From NCBI GenBank assembly GCA_019187665.1, contig JABARH010000010.1:368413-432412 (forward strand): DNA of 64,000 nucleotides. The letters are read 5' to 3'. This DNA comes from Anaerolineales bacterium. Its GTDB lineage: Bacteria > Chloroflexota > Anaerolineae > Anaerolineales > Villigracilaceae. Numbering within the stretch: position 1 is the stretch's first letter; each line of letters starts with the position of its first letter. Positions 7,717 to 16,379 of this stretch are shown piece by piece. The notes beneath the pieces were generated by a model. The model had not been told where the DNA came from, did not search any database, and saw nothing but the letters and a program-made list of their open reading frames with translations. A program made the position numbers and the translations under genes.

Positions 7717-9045
7717 ATGACCAAAATCGCTTTCATCGGCGCGGGGAGCATTGGCTTTACGCGCGAACTCGTCCGCGATATTTTCACCTTTCCCTTGCTG
7801 GCAGACGCCGAAATTGCCTTGATGGATATTGACCCGGAGCGGCTCGACTTCGCCAAACGTTCGGTGGAGAAAATCATCGCGCTGGGGCAATACCCCGCTT
7901 CGGTCACCGCGACGCTCGAGCGGGCGGAGGCGTTACGAGGCGCGGACGTCGTCCTGACGACGATCCTCGCGGGCGGAACGGAGGTCTGGTGGCATGATAT
8001 TGAAATCCCTAAAAAATACGGCGTGGATACCAACGTCGGCGACACGCGCGGACCTTCGGGGATATTCCGCTTCCTGCGCACGATTAACCCGATGATGGAT
8101 ATTGTGCGCGACATGGAGAAGTATTGCCCGAACGCGGTTTTGCTCAATTACACCAACCCGATGGCGATGTTGTGCGGGGCGATTCAACGCCAGACGTTTA
8201 TCCCGACGACGGGGTTGTGCCACTCTGTGCAGGGGACGGCACAAATGCTGGGCTGGTGGATCGGCGCGGCGTACGACGAAATTGATTTCGTCTGCGCGGG
8301 GATCAATCATCAGGCATGGTATCTCGATTTCAAGGTCAACGGCGTGGATGCGTATCCGCAGATTTATCAGGCAATCACCGAAAGCGAAGAAGTCTACAAC
8401 ATGGAGATTGTCCGCAACGAGATGTTTCTGGCTCTCGGTAAATACGTCACCGAGTCGAGCGGACATAATTCGGAATACAACTGGTGGTTTCGCAAGCGTC
8501 CCGACCTGATCGAGAAATATTGTATTCACGGCACGGGCTGGAATCCTGGCGAGTACGCATATATCCTGAAGGAATATCAGGAGCGCGAAACCAGCTGGAA
8601 GGACGAAGTGAAGAAATGGTTCGCGGCTGAAACGCCGATTGATATCGAACGCGGGCGCGAATATGCGGCGTATATCATCAACGCTTTGCGCGGCGGCGAT
8701 TCATTCACCTTCAACGGCAATGTGCCGAATACCCATCTCGTTACCAATTTGCCATTGGGCGCGTGTGTGGAAGTCCCTGTGCTGGCGGATAAGGCGGGCT
8801 TCCATCCGATCCATGTGGGGGCGTTGCCTGCCGAATGCGCGATTCTCACGAATGTCAGTTCGCAGATCGAAGAGATGGCGATCGCTGCCAGTCAACTTGG
8901 CGACCCAACCATGATCTACCGCGCCATTTGTCACGACCCGTTGACGGCGGCGGTGTTGTCTTTGAAAGAAATCAAGGACATGGTCAACGAGATGTTCGCG
9001 CAGAATCAGGTGTATTTGCCGCAGTTTAAAAAATTCAAGGTTTAG
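7717..9045 (+). CDS. GH4 glycosidase, alpha-galactosidase (MelA)-type
   Basis: 442 residues. GH4 enzymes use NAD+ and a divalent metal and cleave through an oxidation-elimination mechanism. The Rossmann loop is [15 protein letters not shown] (residues 3-17) and the second nucleotide segment is DIDPERL. The metal and specificity motif is CHSV in GLCHSVQGT, and the next conserved piece is [10 protein letters not shown]. Within GH4 the CHSV form of this motif is associated with alpha-galactosidases rather than alpha-glucosidases (CDMP form). The start has GAAAGGA seven bases ahead and lies 11 bp after the regulator, so the two are cotranscribed. No signal peptide is present, hence cytoplasmic. 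Confidence 0.92.
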   Translation: MTKIAFIGAGSIGFTRELVRDIFTFPLLADAEIALMDIDPERLDFAKRSVEKIIALGQYPASVTATLERAEALRGADVVLTTILAGGTEVWWHDIEIPKKYGVDTNVGDTRGPSGIFRFLRTINPMMDIVRDMEKYCPNAVLLNYTNPMAMLCGAIQRQTFIPTTGLCHSVQGTAQMLGWWIGAAYDEIDFVCAGINHQAWYLDFKVNGVDAYPQIYQAITESEEVYNMEIVRNEMFLALGKYVTESSGHNSEYNWWFRKRPDLIEKYCIHGTGWNPGEYAYILKEYQERETSWKDEVKKWFAAETPIDIERGREYAAYIINALRGGDSFTFNGNVPNTHLVTNLPLGACVEVPVLADKAGFHPIHVGALPAECAILTNVSSQIEEMAIAASQLGDPTMIYRAICHDPLTAAVLSLKEIKDMVNEMFAQNQVYLPQFKKFKV

Positions 9046-9103
9046 AACTCATCTCGCCACAGAGCGCACAGAGATCACAGAGAAATTCAAAAGGAGAAAT
9101 ATT

Positions 9104-9463
9104 ATGATTCCCTCTTTTCTGCTCGCCAAACTGTATGTCAAAGGCTCGCTCAGGAACACTGAAAATGGATTTGAATTTGCGCTGAAAAATATCATCGACT
9201 CGACCCTGCTGATCGGCATTGGCCCCATCACGGCGGGCGGGAAAAACTACGAAGGCGAAACCATCAGCATGACCGTTGCGGATAAAACCGTCGGCGGCGC
9301 GGAACTCTCGCGCAACAACGCCATCCCTGTGCGGATGGGGGTGCCGCTGACGGTGTCGGTAGTCGGGGAGAAACTCACGGCGGGAACGCAGAAGATTACC
9401 GTCTCTGCGACCACGAGCGACATCGGTAAGATCAAATTTGATATCAGCGATAACGTGACGTAG
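9104..9463 (+). CDS. Conserved-looking small protein of unknown function in the glycosidase cluster
   Basis: 119 residues, not recognised. It has no signal peptide, no transmembrane segment and no cysteine. The alternation of short hydrophobic and polar stretches (MIPSFLLAKLYVKGSL, then KITVSATTSDIGKIKFDI) suggests an all-beta fold. AAAAGGAG lies eight bases ahead of the ATG. It sits 58 bp after GH4 and 34 bp before GH29 on the same strand, so it is probably in the glycosidase transcript. The preceding gap contains a short run of CACAGAG-type repeats. A carbohydrate-related role is suggested only by position. Confidence 0.65.
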   Translation: MIPSFLLAKLYVKGSLRNTENGFEFALKNIIDSTLLIGIGPITAGGKNYEGETISMTVADKTVGGAELSRNNAIPVRMGVPLTVSVVGEKLTAGTQKITVSATTSDIGKIKFDISDNVT

Positions 9464-9497
9464 TTTGCAAGGGCGAGACTCCCGCCGAAGGTGAAAC

Positions 9498-10892
9498 ATG
9501 CCTGCCTACGAACCCAACTGGCAATCCCTGCGCCAATACAGCGTCCCCGATTGGTTTCGCGATGCGAAGTTTGGCATCTTCATTCACTGGGGCGTTTATT
9601 CGGTTCCAGCGCTGATGAATGAGTGGTATCCACGTAGCATGTACCTCAAAGATTCTGCCGTCTGCCAGTATCACCATCAGACATACGGCGAAGATTTTGG
9701 GTACAAGGATTTCATCCCACAATTCAAGGCGGAGAACTTCAACCCCGTTGAATGGGCAGATTTGTTTCGCAAGGCAGGCGCGCGTTATGTTGTACCTGTC
9801 GCCGAACATCATGACGGCTTCCCGATGTATTCCACGCAACTCACGCGTTGGAACGCGGCTGTTATGGGACCCAGGCGCGACATCATCGCCGAATTGGGTG
9901 AAGCTGTGCGAGAGGCGGGGTTAATCTTCGGAGTTTCCAGTCATCGCGCCGAACATTGGTGGTTCATGAACGGCGGATGCGATTTCCCGTCCGATGTGCA
10001 GGATGAGGAGTTTGCGGACTTCTACGGACCTGCCATGCCTTCACCCGAAGCGGGTTCACCTGCATGGGATTCCAACAACTGGTCGCCCCAGCCCGACGCT
10101 TCATTCCTTGATGATTGGCTGGGTCGCTGTTTTGAATTGGTTGACCGCTTCGCCCCGAAACTGGTCTACTTTGACTGGTGGATTCATCAACTGGCGTTCA
10201 AACCCTGCCTGCAAAAATTTGCCGCCTACTACTATAACCGCGTGCCTGACGGCGTCATCACCTACAAACTGGACGCCTTCGAGAAAGGAACCGCTGTCTT
10301 TGACATTGAACGCGGCTTTATGGATCAGATTTCTCCTGAGCCTTTCCAAACCTGCACCTCCGTCTCGAAAAACTCGTGGGGTTACATCAGCCATCATGCT
10401 TATAAAGAACCCGCGACAATCATCCATCATCTTGTGGATATTGTCAGCAAGAATGGATGTATGCTGTTGAATGTGGGTCCCAAACCCGATGGGACGATTC
10501 CCGATGCAGAGCAGGAAATTCTGCGCGAGATCGGTCGCTGGCTCAAGATCAATGGCGGAGCGGTATATGGCTCGCGTCCATGGAAAGTGTATGGCGAAGG
10601 AACAACCCAACTTGCGCAGGGACAATTTACCGATAATGATGTCGCATTCACGGGGCGGGATATCCGCTTCACAACAAAAGGCGACAAATTGTTTGTCATC
10701 ACGCTCGGCGAACCTGAGGACAAGCTGGCGATCAAGTCTTTAGCTGGCGAAAAGGTTGAGTCTGTGAAAATGCTTGGGGGCGATCAGATGCCATCGTGGT
10801 CTCAGGATGGAACAGGGTTGCGAATTGATATTCCGAAAGACAGAATCGGGAAACACAGTTGGGTGTTTGAAATTAAAGTAAGGCGGAATTAA
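9498..10892 (+). CDS. GH29 alpha-L-fucosidase
   Basis: 464 residues, family GH29, releasing alpha-linked L-fucose with retention. The start of the barrel is the typical WFRDAKFGIFIHWGVYSVPA, followed by VVPVAEHHDGFPMY. The nucleophile aspartate lies in KLVYFDWWIHQ (the family usually has WxDG or FDW here). The C-terminal part from about residue 385 is a beta-sandwich domain. No signal peptide is seen, so it would act on imported oligosaccharides. Fucose released here could feed the kinase and FucA-like aldolase of the divergent operon. The stop codon lies inside the palindrome at 10878-10903. Confidence 0.92.
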   Translation: MPAYEPNWQSLRQYSVPDWFRDAKFGIFIHWGVYSVPALMNEWYPRSMYLKDSAVCQYHHQTYGEDFGYKDFIPQFKAENFNPVEWADLFRKAGARYVVPVAEHHDGFPMYSTQLTRWNAAVMGPRRDIIAELGEAVREAGLIFGVSSHRAEHWWFMNGGCDFPSDVQDEEFADFYGPAMPSPEAGSPAWDSNNWSPQPDASFLDDWLGRCFELVDRFAPKLVYFDWWIHQLAFKPCLQKFAAYYYNRVPDGVITYKLDAFEKGTAVFDIERGFMDQISPEPFQTCTSVSKNSWGYISHHAYKEPATIIHHLVDIVSKNGCMLLNVGPKPDGTIPDAEQEILREIGRWLKINGGAVYGSRPWKVYGEGTTQLAQGQFTDNDVAFTGRDIRFTTKGDKLFVITLGEPEDKLAIKSLAGEKVESVKMLGGDQMPSWSQDGTGLRIDIPKDRIGKHSWVFEIKVRRN

Positions 10893-10903
10893 TTCCGCCT
10901 TAC
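10878..10903. repeat. REP-like palindrome, copy 1
   Basis: A perfect 26-bp palindrome with core GCGGAATTAATTCCGC at 10883-10898, bounded by GTA and TAC. It covers the stop codon of the fucosidase gene and lies 16 bp before the REP-transposase remnant. Further members lie at 11402, 11498 and 20354-20390. Confidence 0.7.
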
Positions 10904-10919
10904 CGGCTTACAAAAAACC

Positions 10920-11416
10920 ATGACCGATTTCTACCGCCGCAATCTCCCTCACTGGCATCCCGAAGGCGCGATGTATTTCATTACGTTTCGGCTGGCGAAT
11001 TCTCCCCCGATCCAGGTCGTTCAGGGACTGCGGGAACAACGGCGGTATGATGCACAAGCCATCCGCGCAAAGTTTGCCGGCGCGCAACAACGGGACGAAC
11101 TATACATGCTGGATAAAAAATACTTCGGGTATTTTGACGAATGGCTTGACCGCTGTGTGGAGGAAAGCCCGCGACGGCCCCTCTCCCCAAATGCGGGAGA
11201 GGGGGAGAACAGTTTCCAAGTAAACGACTTTTCTCCCCCTTCTCTCTCCCATGTTTTTGGGAGAGAGAAGGGGGCCGGGGGGTTGAGTGAGGGCCAAGAC
11301 CGCGCAGGCTACCTGACATGGTTTGCGTGCACACGTATACGCTGAACAACCCTGTCAAGACAGGGTTGGTGGAAAAATGGGAAGATTGGAAGTTTACATG
11401 GGTAACGCGAGATTAA
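10920..11416 (+). pseudogene. REP-associated tyrosine transposase (RAYT/IS200-like), disrupted remnant
   Basis: The N-terminus reads RRNLPHWHPEGAMYFITFRL and then FGYFDEWLDRCVEE, the usual opening of RAYT proteins. The C-terminal signature YTLNNPVKTGLVEKWEDW is in the frame that ends at 11416, separate from the frame of the N-terminus, which stops at 11345. The middle, which should carry the HUH metal motif (MPNHVH in relatives) and the catalytic tyrosine, is absent and replaced by two GC-rich hairpins at 11178-11274. The gene is therefore dead. REP-like palindromes flank it at 10878 and 11402, as expected for this transposase class. Confidence 0.8.
11178..11274. repeat. Two perfect GC-rich hairpins inside the RAYT remnant
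   Basis: Hairpin 1 pairs CCCCTCTCCC (11178-11187) with 11195-11204, a 10-bp perfect stem with a 7-nt loop. Hairpin 2 pairs CCCCCTTCTCTCTCCC (11235-11250) with 11259-11274, a 16-bp perfect stem with an 8-nt loop. Both have one pyrimidine arm and one purine arm and share the CTCTCCC/GGGAGAG theme, so they look like two units of one dispersed palindromic repeat that replaced the catalytic core of the transposase. Confidence 0.7.
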
Positions 11417-11427
11417 TCTTGCGTTAC
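11402..11427. repeat. REP-like palindrome, copy 2
   Basis: A 26-bp palindrome with one mismatch, core GCGAGATTAATCTTGC at 11407-11422, bounded by GTAAC and GTTAC. It covers the stop codon of the RAYT remnant and ends just before the GGAGG ribosome site of the next gene. Confidence 0.65.
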
Positions 11428-11436
11428 GGAGGACTT

Positions 11437-13983
11437 ATGAAAAAACTATTACCCCTGCTCGTCATTTTATTCCTTATCTCTGCCTGCGCGCCAGCGCGTA
11501 GTGCGGAATTAATTCCGCGCTACGTTTATTACGCGGGCGAGGATGGCGGCGTGAAAACGGCGCTCTCGCTGGCGGGGTATACCTTGACGAATGACCCCAA
11601 TCAGGCGGAAGTGTTCATGTTGAATGGGGAAATCCCCGATGACGCGGCAATTGCGGAACGGGTGAAGGATGGCGCGGGACTGGTCTTGATTTTAGGCTCG
11701 GAGATTACATCCGAATCTGCTGCATCGTTGACGGGCATTCCGATGACGTTGACCTATCGGGATGACGCTGTTAGTCTGACCGAACGCAAAGAGTTGACCG
11801 ACCCCGCTGTGACCGAGATCGTTTGGAACGGCGCGCCGCAAATCAGGACGCGTTATGAGGTCGCTACGCCCATTTCATCTGTCCAGCCACTGGTGACGGT
11901 TTACGAAAGCGGGGAATGGGTCTTGTGGCGAAACGCGGGCGGGAATGAATTCATCTTTAATGCTTTTTTGAATGAAGAAAACAACTCGCAGATTCAGGAG
12001 TGGGGCTATTTTAACTATCTCATCTATCACCTGGTGGAACGCGCCGCTGGCGCGAAACCGCTTTCGTTTGCGGAGTACCCCGCTTCGCCAGTCCCGCACG
12101 CGGGCGACCGCAACGCGTTATTCGTCTTTTTGGGCGGGGTGGCGGTTGTCTTTTTTGGCGCGTTCACGCTGGTGCGGCGCTGGAGTTTGAATCACCCCGA
12201 GGCCTTGGATTCGCTCGTCGCAGACAGAAGCAGGTTCGAGGTCCAGGAAGAGGCGACCGATTGGGAGAAGGTCGGATTCCACCGCCCACTGTCGGGTCTG
12301 TTTGTTGGGATGGGAATCGGAATCGTCATGTTCATCCCGCTGATCGTTTATCAGAATTTGATTCTGCCGCAGTTTATTTTGCCGTCGGCGCAGGCGCTGG
12401 GCATGTGGGGGCGCGTGACGCAGTTCTTCGGGCTGACGTGGGCGGTCTTTGATGTGGGGACGTTTGCAGCGGCGATGAAGTTTTTGAGTCAGTATCGCGT
12501 GTCGGACCCGCGACGCGGATTTAAGTATATGCAGGTGTACGTGTGGTGGCAGGCGCTTTCGGGCGCGGTTCAGGTGGCGTTGGTGGTGGCCGCGACCAGC
12601 CTGGGCGTGGTGCATACGCCATACGCGCTGTTCGCGTGGAGCATTGTGATCCACGCGTTGATTCAAATCCCTGGGTTTTATGGCGTGTTCCGCGCCACGC
12701 TAAACGCCCTGCAGCGCAACGATTATGCGCGTTACATTGACGCGGCATGGGCGGTCGTTTTCCCCATTGTGACGCAGCTTGCGCTCGTGCCGATATTTTA
12801 TATGTGGGGCAGGGCAAACCCCGCGATGGGCGCTTCGATGGGCGGCGTGCTTGGCTTGGGCGCGGCGGCGTATGGGCTGGAACTGGTCAGTTTTCTGCTG
12901 GGCTTGTGGTTATACAGGCGCATTGGCTATAAAGCCAGCGTGGTGTTCATGGCGCATTTCGATTGGAGCATTATCAAAGAGATGTTCCGTTTTGGCTTTT
13001 TTGAAATGCTCGGCGGGATTGTGGGGGCGGGCGGCGCGGCGCTTGAAATTTTGGTGACGCAAAACGGACTCGTCAACTATGCCGAAACCTGGGGCAACTG
13101 GATCTTGGCGGGCAATTTCCTGTTGGCGTTTACCGTCGCCACGAACCTGCTGGACGGAATCATGCCCGCCATTTCGGAGGCGTTCTCCAGCGGGTACAAA
13201 AAACTGTGCCAGTATTACAGCGTGCAATCGTATAAATGGAGCGCGATCACCAGCGCGGCTCTGGCGGCCATTCTGCTGGTGGTGGCGCCGCGTTTTATCA
13301 TCGGCTCGTCGGGCGAGGAGTTTCAACGCGCCGCTGTGCTGGCGATTCCGCTGACGTTTTTCGGCTCGATTCAATTCTTAATCTGGCTGGGCGACGCGCT
13401 CTTTTTGGGAGCGAACCGCCCCGTTTTGCGCGCGCTGATGATCCTGGGCGAGCAGGGCATTCGCGTCGGGTTGCTGTTGATTCTGCTGGAGCGCTTTCAA
13501 ATCACCGCGCTCATTATCGCCTATTTTGCGGCAATTCTTACACGCGGGTTTGTATCGTACTTTGTGGCGCACAAATATTGTTTTCCACAGCGCTTTTATT
13601 TCTGGCAGTCGTTTGCCGCGCCCGTCATCGCGGCGGGACTGCATTATCTCTTCCTGAGCGCCATTGCGCAATTTGTCTGGCAGAAGGATGAAATTTCGAG
13701 CGTCATCCTGTTCTTCATCGGCCTGCTCCCGGCCATGCCCGTCTTCTTTTTCTTCTATGCGCTGGCGGGTGGATGGGATGATGAGGGCCTGGAGGAGGTT
13801 GTTGAAGCCAGCCGCCTGACGGGTTTTTTGTATCAGGTGGTGCGCGTGGTATTTGTCGTTCCGAGTCAATGGGGCGCGAAGTTGAGCCCCTTGCATAACC
13901 GCTTCCCAATCACCGTGCGGGATGAAGCGCTGGCAGAGGCGCAGGCGCTGACGGAGGCGAAGGTCAAGTTGGCGCGCGGGTGA
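11437..13983 (+). CDS. Multi-spanning membrane protein with MOP/flippase-like C-terminal part and N-terminal extracytoplasmic domain
   Basis: 848 residues from the ATG at 11437, chosen because GGAGG lies six bases ahead and a lipoprotein-type signal follows (MKKLLPLLVILFLISACAP). Residues about 20-240 form a soluble domain outside the membrane, one helix follows near 255-275, and then a block of about twelve hydrophobic helices resembles oligosaccharide flippases of the MATE/Wzx type (MKFLSQYRVSDPRRGFKYMQ, then NALQRNDYARYIDAAWAVVF, then YKKLCQYYSVQSYKW). It probably moves a lipid-linked glycan or related molecule, but the substrate is unknown. A REP-like palindrome is read through at codons 21-29. 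Confidence 0.65.
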   Translation: MKKLLPLLVILFLISACAPARSAELIPRYVYYAGEDGGVKTALSLAGYTLTNDPNQAEVFMLNGEIPDDAAIAERVKDGAGLVLILGSEITSESAASLTGIPMTLTYRDDAVSLTERKELTDPAVTEIVWNGAPQIRTRYEVATPISSVQPLVTVYESGEWVLWRNAGGNEFIFNAFLNEENNSQIQEWGYFNYLIYHLVERAAGAKPLSFAEYPASPVPHAGDRNALFVFLGGVAVVFFGAFTLVRRWSLNHPEALDSLVADRSRFEVQEEATDWEKVGFHRPLSGLFVGMGIGIVMFIPLIVYQNLILPQFILPSAQALGMWGRVTQFFGLTWAVFDVGTFAAAMKFLSQYRVSDPRRGFKYMQVYVWWQALSGAVQVALVVAATSLGVVHTPYALFAWSIVIHALIQIPGFYGVFRATLNALQRNDYARYIDAAWAVVFPIVTQLALVPIFYMWGRANPAMGASMGGVLGLGAAAYGLELVSFLLGLWLYRRIGYKASVVFMAHFDWSIIKEMFRFGFFEMLGGIVGAGGAALEILVTQNGLVNYAETWGNWILAGNFLLAFTVATNLLDGIMPAISEAFSSGYKKLCQYYSVQSYKWSAITSAALAAILLVVAPRFIIGSSGEEFQRAAVLAIPLTFFGSIQFLIWLGDALFLGANRPVLRALMILGEQGIRVGLLLILLERFQITALIIAYFAAILTRGFVSYFVAHKYCFPQRFYFWQSFAAPVIAAGLHYLFLSAIAQFVWQKDEISSVILFFIGLLPAMPVFFFFYALAGGWDDEGLEEVVEASRLTGFLYQVVRVVFVVPSQWGAKLSPLHNRFPITVRDEALAEAQALTEAKVKLARG
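11498..11523. repeat. REP-like palindrome, copy 3, inside coding sequence
   Basis: A 26-bp palindrome with one mismatch, core GCGGAATTAATTCCGC at 11503-11518, bounded by GTAG and CTAC. It lies in frame just after the lipobox cysteine region of the flippase-like gene and encodes SAELIPRY, so it was either acquired without breaking the frame or the gene start was rebuilt around it. Confidence 0.6.
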
Positions 13984-14004
13984 GGCGGGCAAGACACTGG
14001 GCGT

Positions 14005-15039
14005 TTAGCTGATCTTCAAGACCTTCATTGCATTTTCGCGATAGACTTTCTTCAACACCGCGTCGGGCAAATACAAACCGTAGGCGTAGAAGCGTCCCTG
14101 CCTGGGAATTTCGCCGACGTTGTAATTGAAATACTCATCGTCGGTTTCGAGCAGGCGATAACTCAGCAGATAGGATTCGAGATGGGGACTCATGTCTGAA
14201 CCGTAAAGGATGCGGTCTTGATATTGAATGAAGAAGCGGCGCGAAGCGTAAGGCTGGCGGCCGATCTCGCCGAAACGCGCGGAGATATCAATGTAATAAT
14301 TTGGGCAGTCATCGAGCATTTGCCCAACCCAGCCGAGATTCTCGCCATAGCAGCCGACATGCGCGCCGATAAACGTGGTTGACGGATGACGCGTCACGAG
14401 ATTCTTAAAACAATCCATGATGTGCATGAACGGCGGAAATGGCGGGCTGGGAAACGCCCAATCGGGGTGCGCTCCGACTTCCTCCCAGCGTTCGTTTGCT
14501 TCATCCAGCGGGTCAAAAAATGCAACGGGGTCGGCAACGTGAATGAGTACGGGAAGGTCGAGTTCGCCCGCCGTTTCCCAAATCGGTGAAAGACGATCAT
14601 CGTCCACATCCGCCAATTTGCCGTGATGATCTCTGACGTGCAATCCAAACGGCTTCCAGATCTTGAGTCCTTGCGCGCCGCGCTCCTTTTGCGCGACCAG
14701 GCGCTTCGCCGCCCACTCGGGGAACTGATTCCCCAACTCCTGCCACTTGCCCCAGTCCACGCCGCCGAAGATTTGAAATCGTTCCGGCGCGCCTTCCTTG
14801 AAGTGTCTGAGGTGCGCGTCGAGGATATCTTCGCCCCAGCCGCCGTCGAGATCAACGTAATGGGTGACGCCCGCCTCATCGAGCAGGTCGAGCAGTTCAT
14901 TTAATGGGCCCTTGTCCCAGCCGCCGCCAAACGCTTCGCCAAGATGGTTGTGCGCGTCAATGACGGGAAACCTGGGCTGGCTGATCGGCGTGGTTTTTGT
15001 AACAAGTTTTGATTGAGGACGAAAATCTTTGAGAAGCAT
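14005..15039 (-). CDS. Amidohydrolase-family metal-dependent hydrolase
   Basis: 344 residues from the ATG at 15039, preferred over an upstream ATG because GGAG lies five bases ahead. It belongs to the amidohydrolase_2 type TIM barrels. The metal motif is FPVIDAHNHLGEAF, later conserved parts are LPVLIHVADPVAFFDP and TTFIGAHVGCYGEN, and the terminal aspartate region is RILYGSDMSPH. Relatives include decarboxylases and lactone hydrolases. The substrate cannot be told. It converges on the flippase-like gene with only 21 bp between the stops, and is divergent from the PaiB-like gene across 600 bp of mobile-element sequence. Confidence 0.8.
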   Translation of the reverse strand: MLLKDFRPQSKLVTKTTPISQPRFPVIDAHNHLGEAFGGGWDKGPLNELLDLLDEAGVTHYVDLDGGWGEDILDAHLRHFKEGAPERFQIFGGVDWGKWQELGNQFPEWAAKRLVAQKERGAQGLKIWKPFGLHVRDHHGKLADVDDDRLSPIWETAGELDLPVLIHVADPVAFFDPLDEANERWEEVGAHPDWAFPSPPFPPFMHIMDCFKNLVTRHPSTTFIGAHVGCYGENLGWVGQMLDDCPNYYIDISARFGEIGRQPYASRRFFIQYQDRILYGSDMSPHLESYLLSYRLLETDDEYFNYNVGEIPRQGRFYAYGLYLPDAVLKKVYRENAMKVLKIS

Positions 15040-15192
15040 AAGTCTCCAAAGTTGGTTTGTAACGTGACGCCTGTTTGGCGATGCGGCCAACGAGACAACG
15101 GCCATGTCCTTCGTTTCTGTCAGCGCATGTGGCGCAGGCAGGCTGGACAAAAGCGGGGCGAGCGGGTAACGTTGGGTTTGAGCATGAAAAGC

Positions 15193-15485
15193 TCTCTACC
15201 ATACATTTGCACCGCTACGCCCGCAAAGCCTGTACTGAGCGAAGCCGAAGTGAACGCAAAGAAAACCGGTTCTCCCGTTTTTAACGGGAAAAACCTTTGA
15301 AACACGAAGGAACACAAAGTCAACGAAGGAAAAGCCCTTACGGCTAAACGTCTTTCCCCCTTTGAGAGCCTTTGTGTACTTTGTGTTGAGGCTCTTTCCC
15401 GTTTATTACGGAAGAGCCAGAAAACCTTTTTCACTTGGCGACCTTAGCGTGCTTTGCGGTAAAAACCTTTCATGTACGGTAGAGA
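15193..15485 (+). mobile_element. MITE-like element family B, copy 1, interrupted by element A
   Basis: The ends are inverted: TCTCTACCATACAT at the left and ATGTACGGTAGAGA at the right. Without the nested element A and its duplicated 8 bp, the unit is about 134 bp. It matches 28585-28719 closely and 63837-63880 in part. The interior includes ACTGAGCGAAGCCGAAGTG. No protein is encoded. It fills most of the divergent gap between the amidohydrolase and the PaiB-like gene. Confidence 0.75.
15268..15418 (+). mobile_element. 151-bp MITE-like element family A, copy 1, nested in element B
   Basis: The terminal inverted repeats are about 21 bp and imperfect (GGTTCTCCCG at the left; the complement of GGCTCTTCCG at the right). 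It is flanked by a perfect 8-bp duplication, AGAAAACC, at 15260-15267 and 15419-15426. Removing the element and one duplication restores element B as seen at 28585. The second copy (28418-28568) differs at one position. Short internal hairpins lie at both ends. No coding capacity. Confidence 0.88.
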
Positions 15486-15535
15486 AATGAAAGACAAAGC
15501 GATGCCCGCGCCAGAAGGCATTATATAATACCCAC

Positions 15536-15583
15536 GGTCACAAATTGGGCATTCCACCTTCTAAAAAAGCGCAATTTGTGACC
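15536..15583. promoter_or_regulatory. Inverted repeat in the upstream region of the PaiB-like gene
   Basis: GGTCACAAATTG (15536-15547) is repeated as its exact complement at 15572-15583, with a 24-nt spacer. A TATAAT box lies at 15524-15529 just upstream, without a clear -35. The repeat could be an operator or an RNA hairpin in the leader. It ends 57 bp before the start codon. Confidence 0.35.
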
Positions 15584-15640
15584 GAGTGCGGTATAGCGTG
15601 TCGGGAACTGCCGGGAAGCGGCGCTGCATAAGGAGCTGGA

Positions 15641-16264
15641 ATGCACATTCCAAAGAATTATCGCGAAGATGATCTTCAGAAGATACTCGCCTTCCTGCGC
15701 GCGAATGAATTCGCGACACTGGTGGTCTGTGACGGCGGGAAGCCGGTCGCCAGTCATTTGTTGATGGAAGTGGCCGAACAGGATGGAAACATTGTCGTTT
15801 ACAGTCACATGTCGCGTTCCAACCCGCTGTGGAAGCGGCTCGATCCGCAGCGCGAAGCGCTGGTGATGTTTTTGGGTCCGCACGCGTATATTTCGGCGAC
15901 ATGGTACAACCACGTCAACGTGCCGACGTGGAATTACATCAGCGTGCATGCCTATGGCAGGCCGGAGCTGATCACCGATCACGATCAGGTCTACGCGTTG
16001 TTGAGTCGCCTCGTAATGCGTCACGAGGGCGCGACAGACTATCGCATGGAGTCCCTGCCGCAGGATTTTGTGGAGAGAGAAATGAAGGGCGTGGCTGCAT
16101 TCAAGATCAAGCTTACGCGGCTGGAAGCCGCGTATAAACTCAGCCAGAACCGTAACGACGATGATTATCGGAACATCATCATCGAACTGGAACGGAGGGA
16201 CGATGATCTGTCTGCTGGCGTGGCCGCTGCCATGCGCCAAAACCGCGCGGTTGAAGCAAGATAG
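15641..16264 (+). CDS. PaiB-like FMN-binding protein
   Basis: 207 residues, the usual size of the PaiB family, which has a split-barrel flavin-binding fold and is often named FMN-binding negative transcriptional regulator. It opens with the family sequence MHIPKNYREDD, followed by FLRANEFATLVV, HLLMEV and FLGPHAYISATWY. The C-terminal region (MKGVAAFKIKLTRLEAAYKLSQNR) is also typical. AAGGAG lies six bases upstream of the ATG. It stands alone, 116 bp before the ATPase operon. Real function in this organism is uncertain; a flavin-dependent oxidoreductase role is possible. Confidence 0.85.
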   Translation: MHIPKNYREDDLQKILAFLRANEFATLVVCDGGKPVASHLLMEVAEQDGNIVVYSHMSRSNPLWKRLDPQREALVMFLGPHAYISATWYNHVNVPTWNYISVHAYGRPELITDHDQVYALLSRLVMRHEGATDYRMESLPQDFVEREMKGVAAFKIKLTRLEAAYKLSQNRNDDDYRNIIIELERRDDDLSAGVAAAMRQNRAVEAR

Positions 16265-16379
16265 AAATAGCGCCTGTTTGCCCGAACGCGTCTCTTTTTG
16301 GTCTTGATTATCGTGAGTTTATCCTTTACAATTGCGCCCGCTGTACAGAAAAAATCATCTTGTGTATCGAGGCCATCGT

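Noticed and set aside
9045..9103. CACAGAG-type repeats after GH4 as a mobile element
   Set aside because: Only about 40 bases of simple repetition without inverted ends or a second copy that I could find.
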